Source: Fimenecus sp051881335 (lineage in GTDB: Bacteria; Bacillota; Clostridia; Oscillospirales; Acutalibacteraceae). From it: a stretch of DNA of 38,009 nt. The stretch's first letter is position 1; each line of letters opens with the position of its first letter. The notes beneath the pieces were generated by a model that had not been told where the DNA came from, did not search any database, and saw nothing but the letters and a program-made list of their open reading frames with translations. The translations under genes were made by a program, and so were the position numbers. Below are positions 1-7,844 of this stretch, in pieces. The DNA lies in contig JBJEPR010000197.1 of NCBI GenBank assembly GCA_051881335.1, positions 1 to 38,009 on the forward strand, given 5' to 3'.

Positions 1-1
1 A

Positions 2-1699
2 CTTTCTTTGCGGCTTTCCCTGCCGGTGGTGGGGTTGAGTGCGCGTTCAGGCAAAGGACTGTCGGAATTTCGCATTGCCGCCGCCGCGCTTTGTAAATCC
101 CCGCAGGACACCTGTTTTCAGACGGAATATCCCGCGCCCATCGAAGCGGCAATCCTCCGTTTGGAAAGTCTGTTTTCAGGCTTTGGCGGCATACTGCCGA
201 TGCCTTTGCGTGCGCTTGCAATCCAGATTTTGCAAGACGAAGTAAGCACAGTACAACTGTGCCGCACAAGCTTTCACACAAATCTCTATGCAAATCCGCA
301 AACCGAAACGGCGGTTTCAGGTGTTTTTACAGAATTACAGGAAAAGGGATTTGACAAAACCCGCATAGAGGACGCGATTGCGGGCAGTATTGACCGCACC
401 GCCAAGGAAATCGCCGACAGTGTTGTTACAGAAAGCAACAAAAAAAGAAAGCGCGTCCAAGACGCGCTCGACAACCTGTTTTTAGACCGAAAAACAGGCA
501 TTCCGATTATGCTGTTGTTGTTGCTTTTGGTATTTTGGATTACGATTGTCGGCGCAAACTATCCGTCCGAAGCACTTTCTGCCCTGCTGTTTCGCATACA
601 GGATTATCTGCTGGTGTTTTGTGACAAAATCGGTGTTTCGCCGTGGCTGCGGGATATGCTGGTGCTCGGTATGTACCGCGTGCTCGCGTGGGTGGTAGCG
701 GTGATGCTGCCGCCGATGGCGATTTTCTTCCCGCTGTTCACCTTACTCGAGGATTTCGGGTATTTGCCGCGCGTGGCGTTCCATTTAGACCACCAATTCC
801 GCAAAGCCAACACCTGCGGCAAACAGGCGCTGACGATGTGTATGGGCTTCGGCTGCAACGCGGTGGGCGTGACAGGCTGCCGTATTATCGACTCTCCGCG
901 CGAACGCCTGGTTGCAATACTCACCAACAGCCTTGTCCCCTGTAACGGGCGGTTTCCGACGCTGATTTCGATTATCACAATGTTTTTCTTGGGCGCGGCA
1001 AGCGGCTTTACAGCTTCGGCGCTTTCCAGTCTGCTTTTGACGGTAACCATCGTTTTTTCGGTATTTTGTACCTTTGCGGTTTCCAAAATCTTAACCAAAA
1101 CCGTTTTGCGCGGCGTGCCGTCCGCCTTTACGCTGGAACTGCCGCCCTATCGCCGTCCGCAGGTGTTCAAGGTAATTGTGCGCTCGGTACTCGACCGCAC
1201 GCTGTTCGTTTTAGGACGCGCGGTATCTGTCGCCGCACCCGCAGGACTTATCATTTGGCTGTTTGCCAATTTGCACATCGACGACAACACGCTTTTACAA
1301 ATCTGCGCCGATTTTTTAGACCCGTTCGCCCGTCTTTTGGGCTTTGACGGCGTGGTGCTGTTGGCGTTTATTTTGGGATTTCCCGCCAACGAAATTGTAT
1401 TCCCGATTATCATTATGGCGTATATGTCCTCGGGCAGTATCTTGGAATTTGACACACTCGCAGAACTGCGCACCTTACTGGTTGCAAACGGCTGGACAAC
1501 AGCCACCGCCATTTCCGTGATGCTGTTTTCACTGCTCCACTGGCCGTGCGCCACCACGCTTTTGACCATAAAAAAAGAAACGAAATCCGTTAAATGGACG
1601 CTCGTTTCTCTCTTGTTACCGACTGCCGTGGGCATTGGCACCTGTATGGCGTTTAACGGGCTTGTAAAGTTGGTTGGTTTTTTGTGTGAAGTTTTATAA
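2..1699 (+). CDS. feoB: Ferrous iron transport protein B, 3' part (5' end outside window)
   Basis: This is the C-terminal 565 residues of a GTP-gated Fe(II) permease of the cytoplasmic membrane; the reading frame is already open at base 2 and the start lies upstream. The fragment opens with the end of the G domain (LPVVGLSARSGKGL resembles the G5 SAxxGxGL motif) and then a helical GDI-like stretch. The membrane part begins near IPIMLLLLLLVFWITIVG. Diagnostic FeoB signatures follow: EDFGYLPRVAFHLD, GFGCNAVGVTGCR, CNGRFPTLI, and the second gate repeat with LGFPANEIVFPIIIMAYM. The G1-G4 motifs are not visible because of truncation. The gene ends 67 bases before the next one, which has its own promoter, so it is probably the last gene of its operon. 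The family call is secure; iron as substrate is family knowledge. Confidence 0.95.
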   Translation, partial: LSLRLSLPVVGLSARSGKGLSEFRIAAAALCKSPQDTCFQTEYPAPIEAAILRLESLFSGFGGILPMPLRALAIQILQDEVSTVQLCRTSFHTNLYANPQTETAVSGVFTELQEKGFDKTRIEDAIAGSIDRTAKEIADSVVTESNKKRKRVQDALDNLFLDRKTGIPIMLLLLLLVFWITIVGANYPSEALSALLFRIQDYLLVFCDKIGVSPWLRDMLVLGMYRVLAWVVAVMLPPMAIFFPLFTLLEDFGYLPRVAFHLDHQFRKANTCGKQALTMCMGFGCNAVGVTGCRIIDSPRERLVAILTNSLVPCNGRFPTLISIITMFFLGAASGFTASALSSLLLTVTIVFSVFCTFAVSKILTKTVLRGVPSAFTLELPPYRRPQVFKVIVRSVLDRTLFVLGRAVSVAAPAGLIIWLFANLHIDDNTLLQICADFLDPFARLLGFDGVVLLAFILGFPANEIVFPIIIMAYMSSGSILEFDTLAELRTLLVANGWTTATAISVMLFSLLHWPCATTLLTIKKETKSVKWTLVSLLLPTAVGIGTCMAFNGLVKLVGFLCEVL

Positions 1700-1717
1700 C
1701 TTTACACGAAAACAGGC

Positions 1718-1746
1718 TTGCATTTTTTGTCGGGGTTCTGTATACT
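1718..1746 (+). promoter_or_regulatory. Sigma-A type promoter for the HAD phosphatase gene
   Basis: TTGCAT at 1718-1723 and TATACT at 1741-1746 are separated by exactly 17 bases. The predicted start of transcription is about 13 bases before the strong ribosome binding site AGGAGG of the gene at 1767. Confidence 0.75.
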
Positions 1747-1766
1747 GTTCTGCATAGGAGGACGAT

Positions 1767-2363
1767 ATGGAACTGGACATTTACGATTTCGACAAAACCG
1801 TTGTGCCGTTTGATTCGGGCTCAACTTTCCTGATATTTTGCTTTTTACACTATCCGTATTTGTTGCTTTTGTTACCGTATTACGCGGTGATGGGGTTGCT
1901 TTTGGGATTGCATCTGATTTCGCTTGCACAGTTTAAAAAGCATATTTTTCTGTTTGTACGGTTTGTTCCCTTGAAAAAGGCAGTCAAAGCATTTTGGGAT
2001 AAACACGAAAAAGATGTTTTTCCGTGGTTTTTGCCCGAAAACCGCGCGCGGTACACCGTGGTTATCAGCGCAAGCCCCGATTTTTTATTGTCAGACATTG
2101 CAAAACGCCTAAAAGTGGATACTCTTTTGTGCACGCGCCACAACGCGAAAACCGGTACGCTGTTACAGGAAAACTGCCGTGGGGAAGAAAAGGTGCGCCG
2201 CTTTTATGAGGCGTTTTCTGAGGGGGCGGATGTGCAGTGCGTGTATTCCGACAGTTACCGTCATGACCGCCCGATTTTTTCGTTGGGAAAACGGTGTTTT
2301 CATATTGAAAAAGACGGTACAAAAACGGAATTCACATATAGAGAACAGTACGGCGAGAAATAA
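1767..2363 (+). CDS. HAD-IB family phosphatase (phosphoserine-phosphatase-like)
   Basis: 198-residue haloacid-dehalogenase phosphohydrolase. Motif I is DFDKT at residues 7-11 (nucleophile D7, acid/base D9), motif II is the SASPDF segment with its serine, and motif III is SDSYRHD with the Mg-binding aspartates. A cap region rich in hydrophobic residues (about 20-55, FLIFCFLHYPYLLLLLPYY) looks like one or two membrane-associated helices, as in several HAD-IB proteins that act on lipid-linked or phospholipid substrates. The ATG at 1767 is preceded by AGGAGG at ideal distance. The gene stands alone between feoB and the convergent htpG, with its own promoter and a shared terminator. The substrate cannot be read from the sequence; phosphoserine is only one possibility. 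Confidence 0.85.
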   Translation: MELDIYDFDKTVVPFDSGSTFLIFCFLHYPYLLLLLPYYAVMGLLLGLHLISLAQFKKHIFLFVRFVPLKKAVKAFWDKHEKDVFPWFLPENRARYTVVISASPDFLLSDIAKRLKVDTLLCTRHNAKTGTLLQENCRGEEKVRRFYEAFSEGADVQCVYSDSYRHDRPIFSLGKRCFHIEKDGTKTEFTYREQYGEK

Positions 2364-2380
2364 AAAGAATACAAAAGAAA

Positions 2381-2425
2381 CGCACCCCGCGAAAGGAACA
2401 GATTCTTTCGCGGGGTGCGTTTTTT
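2381..2425 (+). terminator. Bidirectional intrinsic terminator between the HAD gene and htpG
   Basis: A perfect 15-bp stem (2381-2395 with 2405-2419, GC-rich GCACCCCGCG core) has a 9-base loop and is followed by a run of T. On the minus strand the hairpin is followed by a T-rich stretch as well, so it can serve both convergent genes. Confidence 0.9.
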
Positions 2426-2487
2426 GTGGAATAAATTTTTATTTATTGTATTTGTTTGGATGACGAGTTGCGTCGCGTCACACGCGG

Positions 2488-4380
2488 TTACTGCATCAGT
2501 GCGCAAACGGCGTTGGAAAACGCCACCGGGTCTTCGACGGACAAGCCCTCAATTAAGCGTGCCTGATTATAGAGCAAATCGGCGTACTGCTTGACTTTGT
2601 CTGTATCGCCCGCAGCAAAAGCCCGCAACAAAGCCTCGAATACGGGGTGTTGACCGTTGATTTCCAACACCTTTTCCGCTTTGGGCGCGTTTTCGGCGTT
2701 GGGCATACTGTCAAGCACCTTTTCCATTTCGATGGAAACCGCGCCTTTGCTGGACAGGCAAACAGGGTGCGATTTCAGTTTCGAGGACAGCACCACTGCG
2801 CTGACCTTGCCGTCGAGCGCTTCACCCATACAAGCAAACAAATCCTTGTTCTGCTCGGCTTTTTCCTCGATTTCTTTCTTTTCTTCCTCGGTTTCCAGTC
2901 CCAAATCGCCGCCGGAAATCGAACGGAATTCTTTTTCCTCGTAACTATGCAAAATCTGCATTAAGAATTCGTCCACATCGTCCGTCAGGCAAAGCAAATC
3001 ATAACCTTTGTCGAGTACGGTTTCCGCCTGCGGCAGATGCGCGAGTTTTTCGGCGCTTTCGCCCGCCGCATAATAAATGTACTTCTGCTCCTCAGGCATT
3101 GCATCACGATATTCTTTTAAGGTGCAGCGCTTCGAGTCAGACGCGCGTGTGAACAAGAGGAGATTTTCAAGCAAATCCCGTTCGCCGCCGAACGAGCTGT
3201 AAAGGGAATATTTTAACTGCAAGCCGAACGATTTCCAGAATTTTTCATAGGATTCGCGGTCGCTTTGCAACATATCCTCTAATTCTTTTTTGATTTTCTT
3301 TTCGAGCGCACGGGCGATGATTTTGAGCTGTCTGTCCTGCTGTAACATCTCGCGCGAGATATTCAAAGACAAATCCTCGGAGTCTACCACGCCTTTGACA
3401 AAACTGAAACAGTCGGGCAGCAAGTCGGCGCACTTGTCCATAATTTTGACGCCGCTGCAATAGAGTGCCAAGCCCTTTTCAAAGTTTTTGGAATAGTAGT
3501 TGTAATCCGCCTTTTCGGGGATATACAACAGCGCCTGATAGCAGGAAGTACCCTCTGCCTTTTGGTGAATGACGCGCAGGGGCTTGTCATAGGAAAAGAA
3601 CTTTTCATTATAGAATTTGTTGTATTCTTCCTCGGTGATTTCACTCTTATTCTTTTTCCAAAGCGGCACCATACTGTTGACGGTTTCGTGCTCGGTGTAG
3701 GTTTCGTATTCGCCGTCCTCACTCCCCTCTTTCGGGCGGGAGTGCTCCATATCCATTTGAATCGGGAAACGGATATAGTCGGAATATTTTTTCACGAGAG
3801 AAGAAATTGTGTAGGTTTCCAAATATTTATCGTAATCCGCTTCTTCGGTGCTGGGTTTCAAATGCAGGGTGATGTCCGTGCCGACACTTTCCTTTTCGGC
3901 AGGGGTCACGGTGTAGCCGTCCAAACCGTTGGACGCCCAGCAGAACGCTGTATCTGTGCCGTAGGCTTTACTTACAACCTCGACGCGGTCGGCAACCATA
4001 AACGCGGCGTAAAAGCCCACGCCGAACTGCCCGATAATGTCCACATCGTGCCCATCGGTTTCATTTTCTTTAGAAAACTGTAAAGAACCGCTTTTGGCGA
4101 TTGTGCCGAGGTTTTTGTCGAGTTCCTCTTCGGTCATCCCGATGCCGTTGTCAGAAATTTTCAACAGGCGGTTTTCCTTATCCATCGAAATATCGATTTT
4201 GAAATCCTCACGCGAAAGGCCTACGCTTTCATCCGTCAGTGATTTAAAATACAGCTTGTCAATCGCGTCGCTTGCGTTGGAGATAAGCTCACGCAGGAAG
4301 ATTTCTTGATTGGTGTAAATTGAATTGATCATCAAATCCAGCATACGCTTGGATTCGGTTTTAAACTGCTTTTTCGCCAT
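2488..4380 (-). CDS. htpG: Molecular chaperone HtpG (Hsp90)
   Basis: Full-length 630-residue bacterial Hsp90, a homodimeric cytosolic ATP-dependent chaperone. The GHKL ATPase site is intact: ELISNASDA at 31-39, DNGIG at 77-81, GTIAKSGS, and the glycine-rich lid IGQFGVGFYAAFMVADRVEV. The middle domain carries the LNISREMLQ segment that contains the conserved arginine contacting ATP. The C-terminal dimerisation domain ends in a normal way without an MEEVD-type tail. The ATG at 4380 is preceded by GGAGG. The gene is monocistronic, with a consensus-like promoter overlapped by a CIRCE element and a terminator shared with the convergent HAD gene. In B. subtilis htpG is not under HrcA, so the operator here is noteworthy. 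Confidence 0.98.
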   Translation of the reverse strand: MAKKQFKTESKRMLDLMINSIYTNQEIFLRELISNASDAIDKLYFKSLTDESVGLSREDFKIDISMDKENRLLKISDNGIGMTEEELDKNLGTIAKSGSLQFSKENETDGHDVDIIGQFGVGFYAAFMVADRVEVVSKAYGTDTAFCWASNGLDGYTVTPAEKESVGTDITLHLKPSTEEADYDKYLETYTISSLVKKYSDYIRFPIQMDMEHSRPKEGSEDGEYETYTEHETVNSMVPLWKKNKSEITEEEYNKFYNEKFFSYDKPLRVIHQKAEGTSCYQALLYIPEKADYNYYSKNFEKGLALYCSGVKIMDKCADLLPDCFSFVKGVVDSEDLSLNISREMLQQDRQLKIIARALEKKIKKELEDMLQSDRESYEKFWKSFGLQLKYSLYSSFGGERDLLENLLLFTRASDSKRCTLKEYRDAMPEEQKYIYYAAGESAEKLAHLPQAETVLDKGYDLLCLTDDVDEFLMQILHSYEEKEFRSISGGDLGLETEEEKKEIEEKAEQNKDLFACMGEALDGKVSAVVLSSKLKSHPVCLSSKGAVSIEMEKVLDSMPNAENAPKAEKVLEINGQHPVFEALLRAFAAGDTDKVKQYADLLYNQARLIEGLSVEDPVAFSNAVCALMQ

Positions 4381-4401
4381 TTTTGTACGCCTCCGATAAC
4401 T

Positions 4402-4428
4402 TTAGCACTCTCCACTATCGAGTGCTAA
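4402..4428 (-). promoter_or_regulatory. CIRCE operator (HrcA binding site) upstream of htpG
   Basis: The perfect inverted repeat TTAGCACTC-N9-GAGTGCTAA is the textbook CIRCE sequence bound by the heat-shock repressor HrcA. It lies 21 bases upstream of the htpG start codon and overlaps the predicted transcription start. That position would block initiation and also place the repeat in the 5' end of the mRNA. hrcA itself is not in this window. Confidence 0.96.
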
Positions 4429-4433
4429 AATTA

Positions 4434-4462
4434 ACTATACACCTGTTTTTTCCATTTTGCAA
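4434..4462 (-). promoter_or_regulatory. Sigma-A promoter of htpG
   Basis: Read on the minus strand: TTGCAA (4462-4457), 17-base spacer, TATAGT (4439-4434). The start of transcription would fall inside the CIRCE element just downstream. Confidence 0.85.
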
Positions 4463-4562
4463 GTGTCCGTACGGAAAAAGTTTTTAACGATTTGTAAACA
4501 TTCCGACAAAAATCATCATTTCGGCACAGTGGTGTGCATTTGCGCGTGTTTTTCATTTTGCG

Positions 4563-4637
4563 CGTAGAGAACGGTTTTGCCCGTTCCGTCAAAATTATAT
4601 CAACCCTTTCGGGCAGGCGCGGATACCCGCCACTACA
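4563..4637. repeat. Degenerate copies of the GTAGGG-type palindromic repeats
   Basis: GTAGAGAACGG...CCGTTCCGT (about 4564-4590) is a diverged copy of the GTAGGGAACGGTC palindrome seen at 8274, 11570, 13368 and 35263. GCGCGGATACCCGCCACTAC (4617-4636) is a diverged inverse copy of the GTAGGGGCGGGTTTCC element at 35217. They lie tail to tail. Apart from the htpG promoter and the terminator at 4716, nothing else is visible in the gap 4463-4715. Confidence 0.5.
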
Positions 4638-4708
4638 AATTCAAATTTTATGCCGCCGTGTTTTTTGCGTAAGGTCTCAGCCGAATCCTACACATTGTTT
4701 TTGCCCAC

Positions 4709-4749
4709 AAAAAATCCCTGCGGATTGCCTTTTCAGAAAATCCGCAGGG
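4709..4749 (-). terminator. Intrinsic terminator of the efp - zinc-ribbon operon
   Basis: On the minus strand an 11-bp stem (4749-4739 with 4726-4716, CCCTGCGGATT pairing with AATCCGCAGGG) is followed by ATTTTTTG. It lies 28 bases past the stop of the gene ending at 4778. Confidence 0.9.
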
Positions 4750-4777
4750 TAAATGTGTGTTTTGTTGCCGTTTGGAA

Positions 4778-5200
4778 TTATTCTGCGTCGTCTTCATCTT
4801 CGCCGCAGCAACCGCAGTCACAGCCGTCGAGTTCAAATTCCAATTTTTCGCCGCAGACCGGGCATTCCGCAAAGCCCGCGTCGATGTCTTCGCCGTCAAA
4901 ATAAACGGTTTCGCCGCAAGCGGGACAATCGACTTCGTAGACATCGTCGTCCTCACAGCAGCAATCGTCGTCAAAATCCTCTTCGTAAACGAACTGCTCC
5001 AGGTCATCCAAATCTTCATCGACAGCGTCTACCTGCTCGGTAAGCAGTGCCAACTCGTCTTCCAAATCGGAAACGGTCAGTGCCAAATCGTCAATGACAT
5101 CAAGCATCGCTTTGAACAGTTTGGTAGTATCCTTGTCATCATCGAGGTCCAAGCCCTCAAACAATCCACGCAGATATGCAGCCTTTTCGGTAACGGTCAT
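4778..5200 (-). CDS. Acidic zinc-ribbon protein of the CD1247 N-terminal-domain type
   Basis: 140-residue, very acidic protein. The first 70 residues form a helical segment (KAAYLRGLFEGLDLD, then leucine-rich heptads through LEQF) that I recognise as the domain named after C. difficile CD1247. After a Cys/Asp cluster (CCCEDDD, 80-85) comes a zinc ribbon: CPAC at 92-95 and CPVC at 113-116, the usual four-cysteine arrangement. A second Cys-rich tail (C127, C129, C131, C132) ends in an acidic run. The ATG at 5200 has a good Shine-Dalgarno. It follows efp by 25 bases and shares its terminator, so the two are co-transcribed. No function is established that I know of. The pairing with efp suggests a translation-related or nucleic-acid-binding role, which is inference only. 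Confidence 0.8.
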   Translation of the reverse strand: MTVTEKAAYLRGLFEGLDLDDDKDTTKLFKAMLDVIDDLALTVSDLEDELALLTEQVDAVDEDLDDLEQFVYEEDFDDDCCCEDDDVYEVDCPACGETVYFDGEDIDAGFAECPVCGEKLEFELDGCDCGCCGEDEDDAE

Positions 5201-5225
5201 TTTCGTTTCCTCCTAAATTCCAAAA

Positions 5226-5783
5226 TTAAGCGCGGGACATATATTCACCGGTTCTGGTGTCCACATTGATCATTTCGCCCTCGTCAATGAACAGCGGCAC
5301 TTTAATTTCCGCACCGGTTTCGAGCGTTGCGGGCTTGGTTGCGTTCGTCGCGGTGTCGCCCTTAAAGCCGGGGTCGGTTTTGGTAACCTGTAAGGTCACG
5401 AAAGTCGGAGGCTCCACGCCGAAAACCTTACCTTTGTAAGAAAGCACCTTGCAGGTCATATTCTCTTTGACAAACTTGAAGTTGTCGGAAAGGTCGCTTT
5501 CGTTAATCGGCACAAGCTCGTAAGATTCGGGGTCCATGAAATAATAGAGTTCCCCGTCGCTGTACGAATATTCCATATCTTTTCTCTCAATGAACGCGGT
5601 GGGGAATTTTGCAGTCGGGTTATAGCTCTTTTCCACCACAGCCCCTGTAATGACATTTTTGGTCTTGGTGCGGACGAACGCAGCGCCTTTGCCGGGTTTT
5701 ACATGCTGAAATTCGATAACCTGCAGAACCTGACCTTCCTCTTCAAATGTGACGCCGTTTCTGAAATCACCTGCTGAAATCAT
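5226..5783 (-). CDS. efp: Translation elongation factor P
   Basis: 185 residues, the normal length for EF-P. It binds between the P and E sites of the ribosome and stimulates peptide bond formation at polyproline stretches. The N-terminal KOW-like domain carries the tip loop KPGKGAAF with the lysine at position 32 that is modified in many bacteria. The two OB domains follow, ending in IDTRTGEYMSRA-type sequence (here VDTRTGEYMSRA). The loop is of the Bacillus/Clostridium kind, with no beta-lysylation signature visible and no modifying genes nearby. The ATG is preceded by GGAGG. A promoter sits 67 bases upstream, downstream of the M24 peptidase gene, so efp starts its own operon. Confidence 0.98.
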   Translation of the reverse strand: MISAGDFRNGVTFEEEGQVLQVIEFQHVKPGKGAAFVRTKTKNVITGAVVEKSYNPTAKFPTAFIERKDMEYSYSDGELYYFMDPESYELVPINESDLSDNFKFVKENMTCKVLSYKGKVFGVEPPTFVTLQVTKTDPGFKGDTATNATKPATLETGAEIKVPLFIDEGEMINVDTRTGEYMSRA

Positions 5784-5849
5784 AATTTTTTATCCTCCGT
5801 TTTTAAGCCCGCGCAAACAAAATGCAGACAGGCACAGTTTATTGTCTCT

Positions 5850-5878
5850 ATTTTATATGATTGCTATGCATTTTTCAA
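5850..5878 (-). promoter_or_regulatory. Sigma-A promoter of the efp operon
   Basis: Minus strand TTGAAA (5878-5873), 17-base spacer, TAAAAT (5855-5850), between the peptidase stop codon and efp. Confidence 0.8.
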
Positions 5879-5885
5879 GACTTTT

Positions 5886-6956
5886 TTAAAGAATTATCAG
5901 TTCTTTCGGCGCGGCGGTTAAATTTTCGCACCCGTTTTCGGTTATCAGTACCATATCTTCAATACGCACGCCGAATTCGCCGGGCAGATAAATGCCCGGT
6001 TCGTCGGTCACCACATTGCCGATGGTCAACACACTGTTTCCCCGTGGGGCAAGCGAGGGGTATTCGTGAATTTCCACGCCGACGCCGTGTCCGGTGGAAT
6101 GGGTGAAATACGCGCCGTAGCCCGCCCCGGTAATCACATCACGCGCGATTTTATCCGCCGCCGCGCAGGAAAGTCCCGGGCGAAGCGCGTCCAGCACCGC
6201 TTGTTGGGCGCGCAAGACCGTCTCATAGACTTCTTTTTGTTTTTGCGTAACAGAACCGACAGCCACGGTGCGCGTCATATCGCTGTGATAGCCGCCGACC
6301 ACCGCGCCGAAATCCATCGTCACAAAATCGCCTGTTTGAATAACATTTTCTCCCGGCACGCCGTGCGGCATCGAAGTTTTTGCGCCGCTTACGGCAATGG
6401 TTTCAAACGAAAGCGCTTCTGCTCCGTGAGACAGCATATAGTAATCGAGCGCCAGCGAGACCTCGCGCTCGGTTTTACCGGGCTCTATAAAAGTACAAAT
6501 ATACGAAAACGCGTCCTCGGCAATTTTTTGCGCCGCCTTGATTTTTTCGACTTCAAACGGCTGTTTCACCGCACGCAGAGCACAGATAATGCTGTCGAGC
6601 GTAGTGTCGGCAAGCAAAGCCATCGGTTCCAGCGCCGCAGCGTATTTTTGATACTGCGCAAGCGTCATTCTACCCGCTTCCACCGCCACGCGCGACACGC
6701 GCATTTCGGCAAAAATCTCAAAAATCTGTGTTGCCGCCGTGGTCATCAGCACCACTTCACAGTTCTTAACCGTATTTTGCGCCGCCTCAATATACCGCCC
6801 GTCGGTGATGAACACCGCACGGTCGGCACTGACCAACAAAAACCCGTCGCTGGACGGAAAACCCGTAAAATAAAAGCGGTTTTCGGGCGACACAATCAGC
6901 GCGCCGTCAAATGCCGCCTGTTCGCGGATTGCATTTTGTAATCTGTTAATCATCAT
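5886..6956 (-). CDS. Xaa-Pro aminopeptidase-like M24 metallopeptidase
   Basis: Cytosolic dinuclear-metal peptidase that removes residues next to proline. A creatinase N-terminal domain occupies roughly residues 1-125, followed by the pita-bread M24 domain. Metal ligands are visible in order: MDFGAVVGGYHSDMTRT (two aspartates), HSTGHGVGVEIHEYP (histidine), DEPGIYLPGEFGVRIEDM (two glutamates). Length is 356 residues from the ATG at 6956. I chose this start because an upstream alternative at 6983 is a TTG without a ribosome binding site. The ATG at 6956 overlaps the end of yqeG by 11 bases in TATGATGATTAA, which suggests translational coupling. A further ATG lies at 6953. Whether the enzyme prefers di- or longer peptides cannot be told from sequence. 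Confidence 0.93.
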   Translation of the reverse strand: MMINRLQNAIREQAAFDGALIVSPENRFYFTGFPSSDGFLLVSADRAVFITDGRYIEAAQNTVKNCEVVLMTTAATQIFEIFAEMRVSRVAVEAGRMTLAQYQKYAAALEPMALLADTTLDSIICALRAVKQPFEVEKIKAAQKIAEDAFSYICTFIEPGKTEREVSLALDYYMLSHGAEALSFETIAVSGAKTSMPHGVPGENVIQTGDFVTMDFGAVVGGYHSDMTRTVAVGSVTQKQKEVYETVLRAQQAVLDALRPGLSCAAADKIARDVITGAGYGAYFTHSTGHGVGVEIHEYPSLAPRGNSVLTIGNVVTDEPGIYLPGEFGVRIEDMVLITENGCENLTAAPKELIIL

Positions 6957-7479
6957 AAACACCGTACCCGTGTAATTTTTCAAATTCTGCTAAAATCGGC
7001 TGTTCGCGTTTTTCTTTCCAAGCATAATAAGTCGGATACAGACTTTTCATCGGAATGGGGTCAATGCGCACCGCAATCGCCCCACAGCGGTTTGCCGCCT
7101 TGATGTCGGAAAACAGTTGGTCGCCGAGCATGGCAAGTTCGGAAATATCCACACCCATACGCTTTGCCGCGCGCAAAAGGCCGCGTGCAAACGGTTTCAT
7201 CGAAAGCGAAACATACGGCAGACCGAATTTTTTGGCAATCGGCGCCACGCGCAAAATCGTACCGTTGGAAATGAGCATCACGGGAAACCCGGCGTCTTGG
7301 ATACAGTCAATCCATTCCTTTGCGCCGTCAATAAATTTCATTGTGCCGTCGGGCGCTAAGGTATTGTCAATATCTAAGCCTACCGCTTTCGCACCCATTT
7401 TTTGCAAATCCGCCGGTGTCACATCCAGCACGCTTTTAAAGCGATAGCGCGGCATCAGTAAATCGTTCTTTTTCATCAT
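6946..7479 (-). CDS. yqeG: YqeG family HAD IIIA-type phosphatase
   Basis: 177-residue HAD-superfamily protein of the YqeG family, conserved in Bacillota and often found near ribosome-biogenesis and shikimate genes. Motif I is DIDNT at residues 36-40, motif II is VMLISNGT, and motif III is MLGDQLFSDIKAANR with a GD. I place the start at the ATG at 7479 (a second ATG follows at 7476); a TTG at 7488 also keeps the frame open but lies inside the T-run of the rpsU terminator. No convincing Shine-Dalgarno precedes either start. It is translationally coupled to the peptidase downstream. The physiological substrate is not known. Confidence 0.92.
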   Translation of the reverse strand: MMKKNDLLMPRYRFKSVLDVTPADLQKMGAKAVGLDIDNTLAPDGTMKFIDGAKEWIDCIQDAGFPVMLISNGTILRVAPIAKKFGLPYVSLSMKPFARGLLRAAKRMGVDISELAMLGDQLFSDIKAANRCGAIAVRIDPIPMKSLYPTYYAWKEKREQPILAEFEKLHGYGVYDD

Positions 7480-7484
7480 ACACC

Positions 7485-7515
7485 ACAAAAAGAAAAAGCG
7501 GGCACATTTGCCCGC
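7485..7515 (-). terminator. Intrinsic terminator after rpsU, abutting the yqeG start
   Basis: On the minus strand GCGGGCA-AATG-TGCCCGC (7515-7498) is followed by TTTTTCTTTTT. The T-run ends only six bases before the yqeG ATG at 7479. This leaves no room for a promoter or a normal ribosome binding site in between. Confidence 0.85.
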
Positions 7516-7521
7516 CTGTTC

Positions 7522-7698
7522 TTACCTATACTTTCTTTTACGAGCTGCTTCTGATTTTTTCTTTCTTTTCACAGAAGGCTTTTCGTAATGCTCTCTTTTA
7601 CGAACTTCTTGAATTACGCCGTCACGAGAGGTTTGTCTTTTAAAGCGGCGAAGCGCGCTTTCCAAAGACTCATTGTCCTTGACCTTTACCTGGCTCAT
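7522..7698 (-). CDS. rpsU: Small ribosomal subunit protein bS21
   Basis: 58-residue bS21, a small basic protein of the 30S platform near the 3' end of 16S rRNA. The sequence starts MSQVKVKDNESLESALRRFK, continues with RQTSRDGVIQEVRKREHYEKP and finishes in the lysine/arginine-rich tail KRKKKSEAARKRKYR, all characteristic of the family. The ATG at 7698 is preceded by GGGAGG. A full consensus promoter lies upstream and a terminator directly downstream. It is therefore chiefly a single-gene transcript, with yqeG and the peptidase reached by read-through. Confidence 0.98.
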   Translation of the reverse strand: MSQVKVKDNESLESALRRFKRQTSRDGVIQEVRKREHYEKPSVKRKKKSEAARKRKYR

Positions 7699-7735
7699 CT
7701 TATTCCCTCCCTTTCACTTTTCCAGATACTTTGTC

Positions 7736-7764
7736 ATTATACAACAAGCGAAAATTTCTGTCAA
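7736..7764 (-). promoter_or_regulatory. Consensus sigma-A promoter of rpsU
   Basis: Minus strand TTGACA (7764-7759), 17-base spacer, TATAAT (7741-7736): a perfect match to consensus in both boxes, as expected for a ribosomal protein gene. Confidence 0.95.
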
Positions 7765-7844
7765 GCAAAATCAGCGCATTGTGCATTTTTTTCTGAAAAT
7801 CCGGCGCAAAAAAATGCGAATTTTGCCGAATTGTTAACAATTTA

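Noticed and set aside
4757..5269. 170-residue open frame antisense to the CD1247-type gene
   Set aside because: The minus-strand gene has zinc-ribbon motifs, a ribosome binding site and a terminator; the plus-strand frame has none and overlaps efp.
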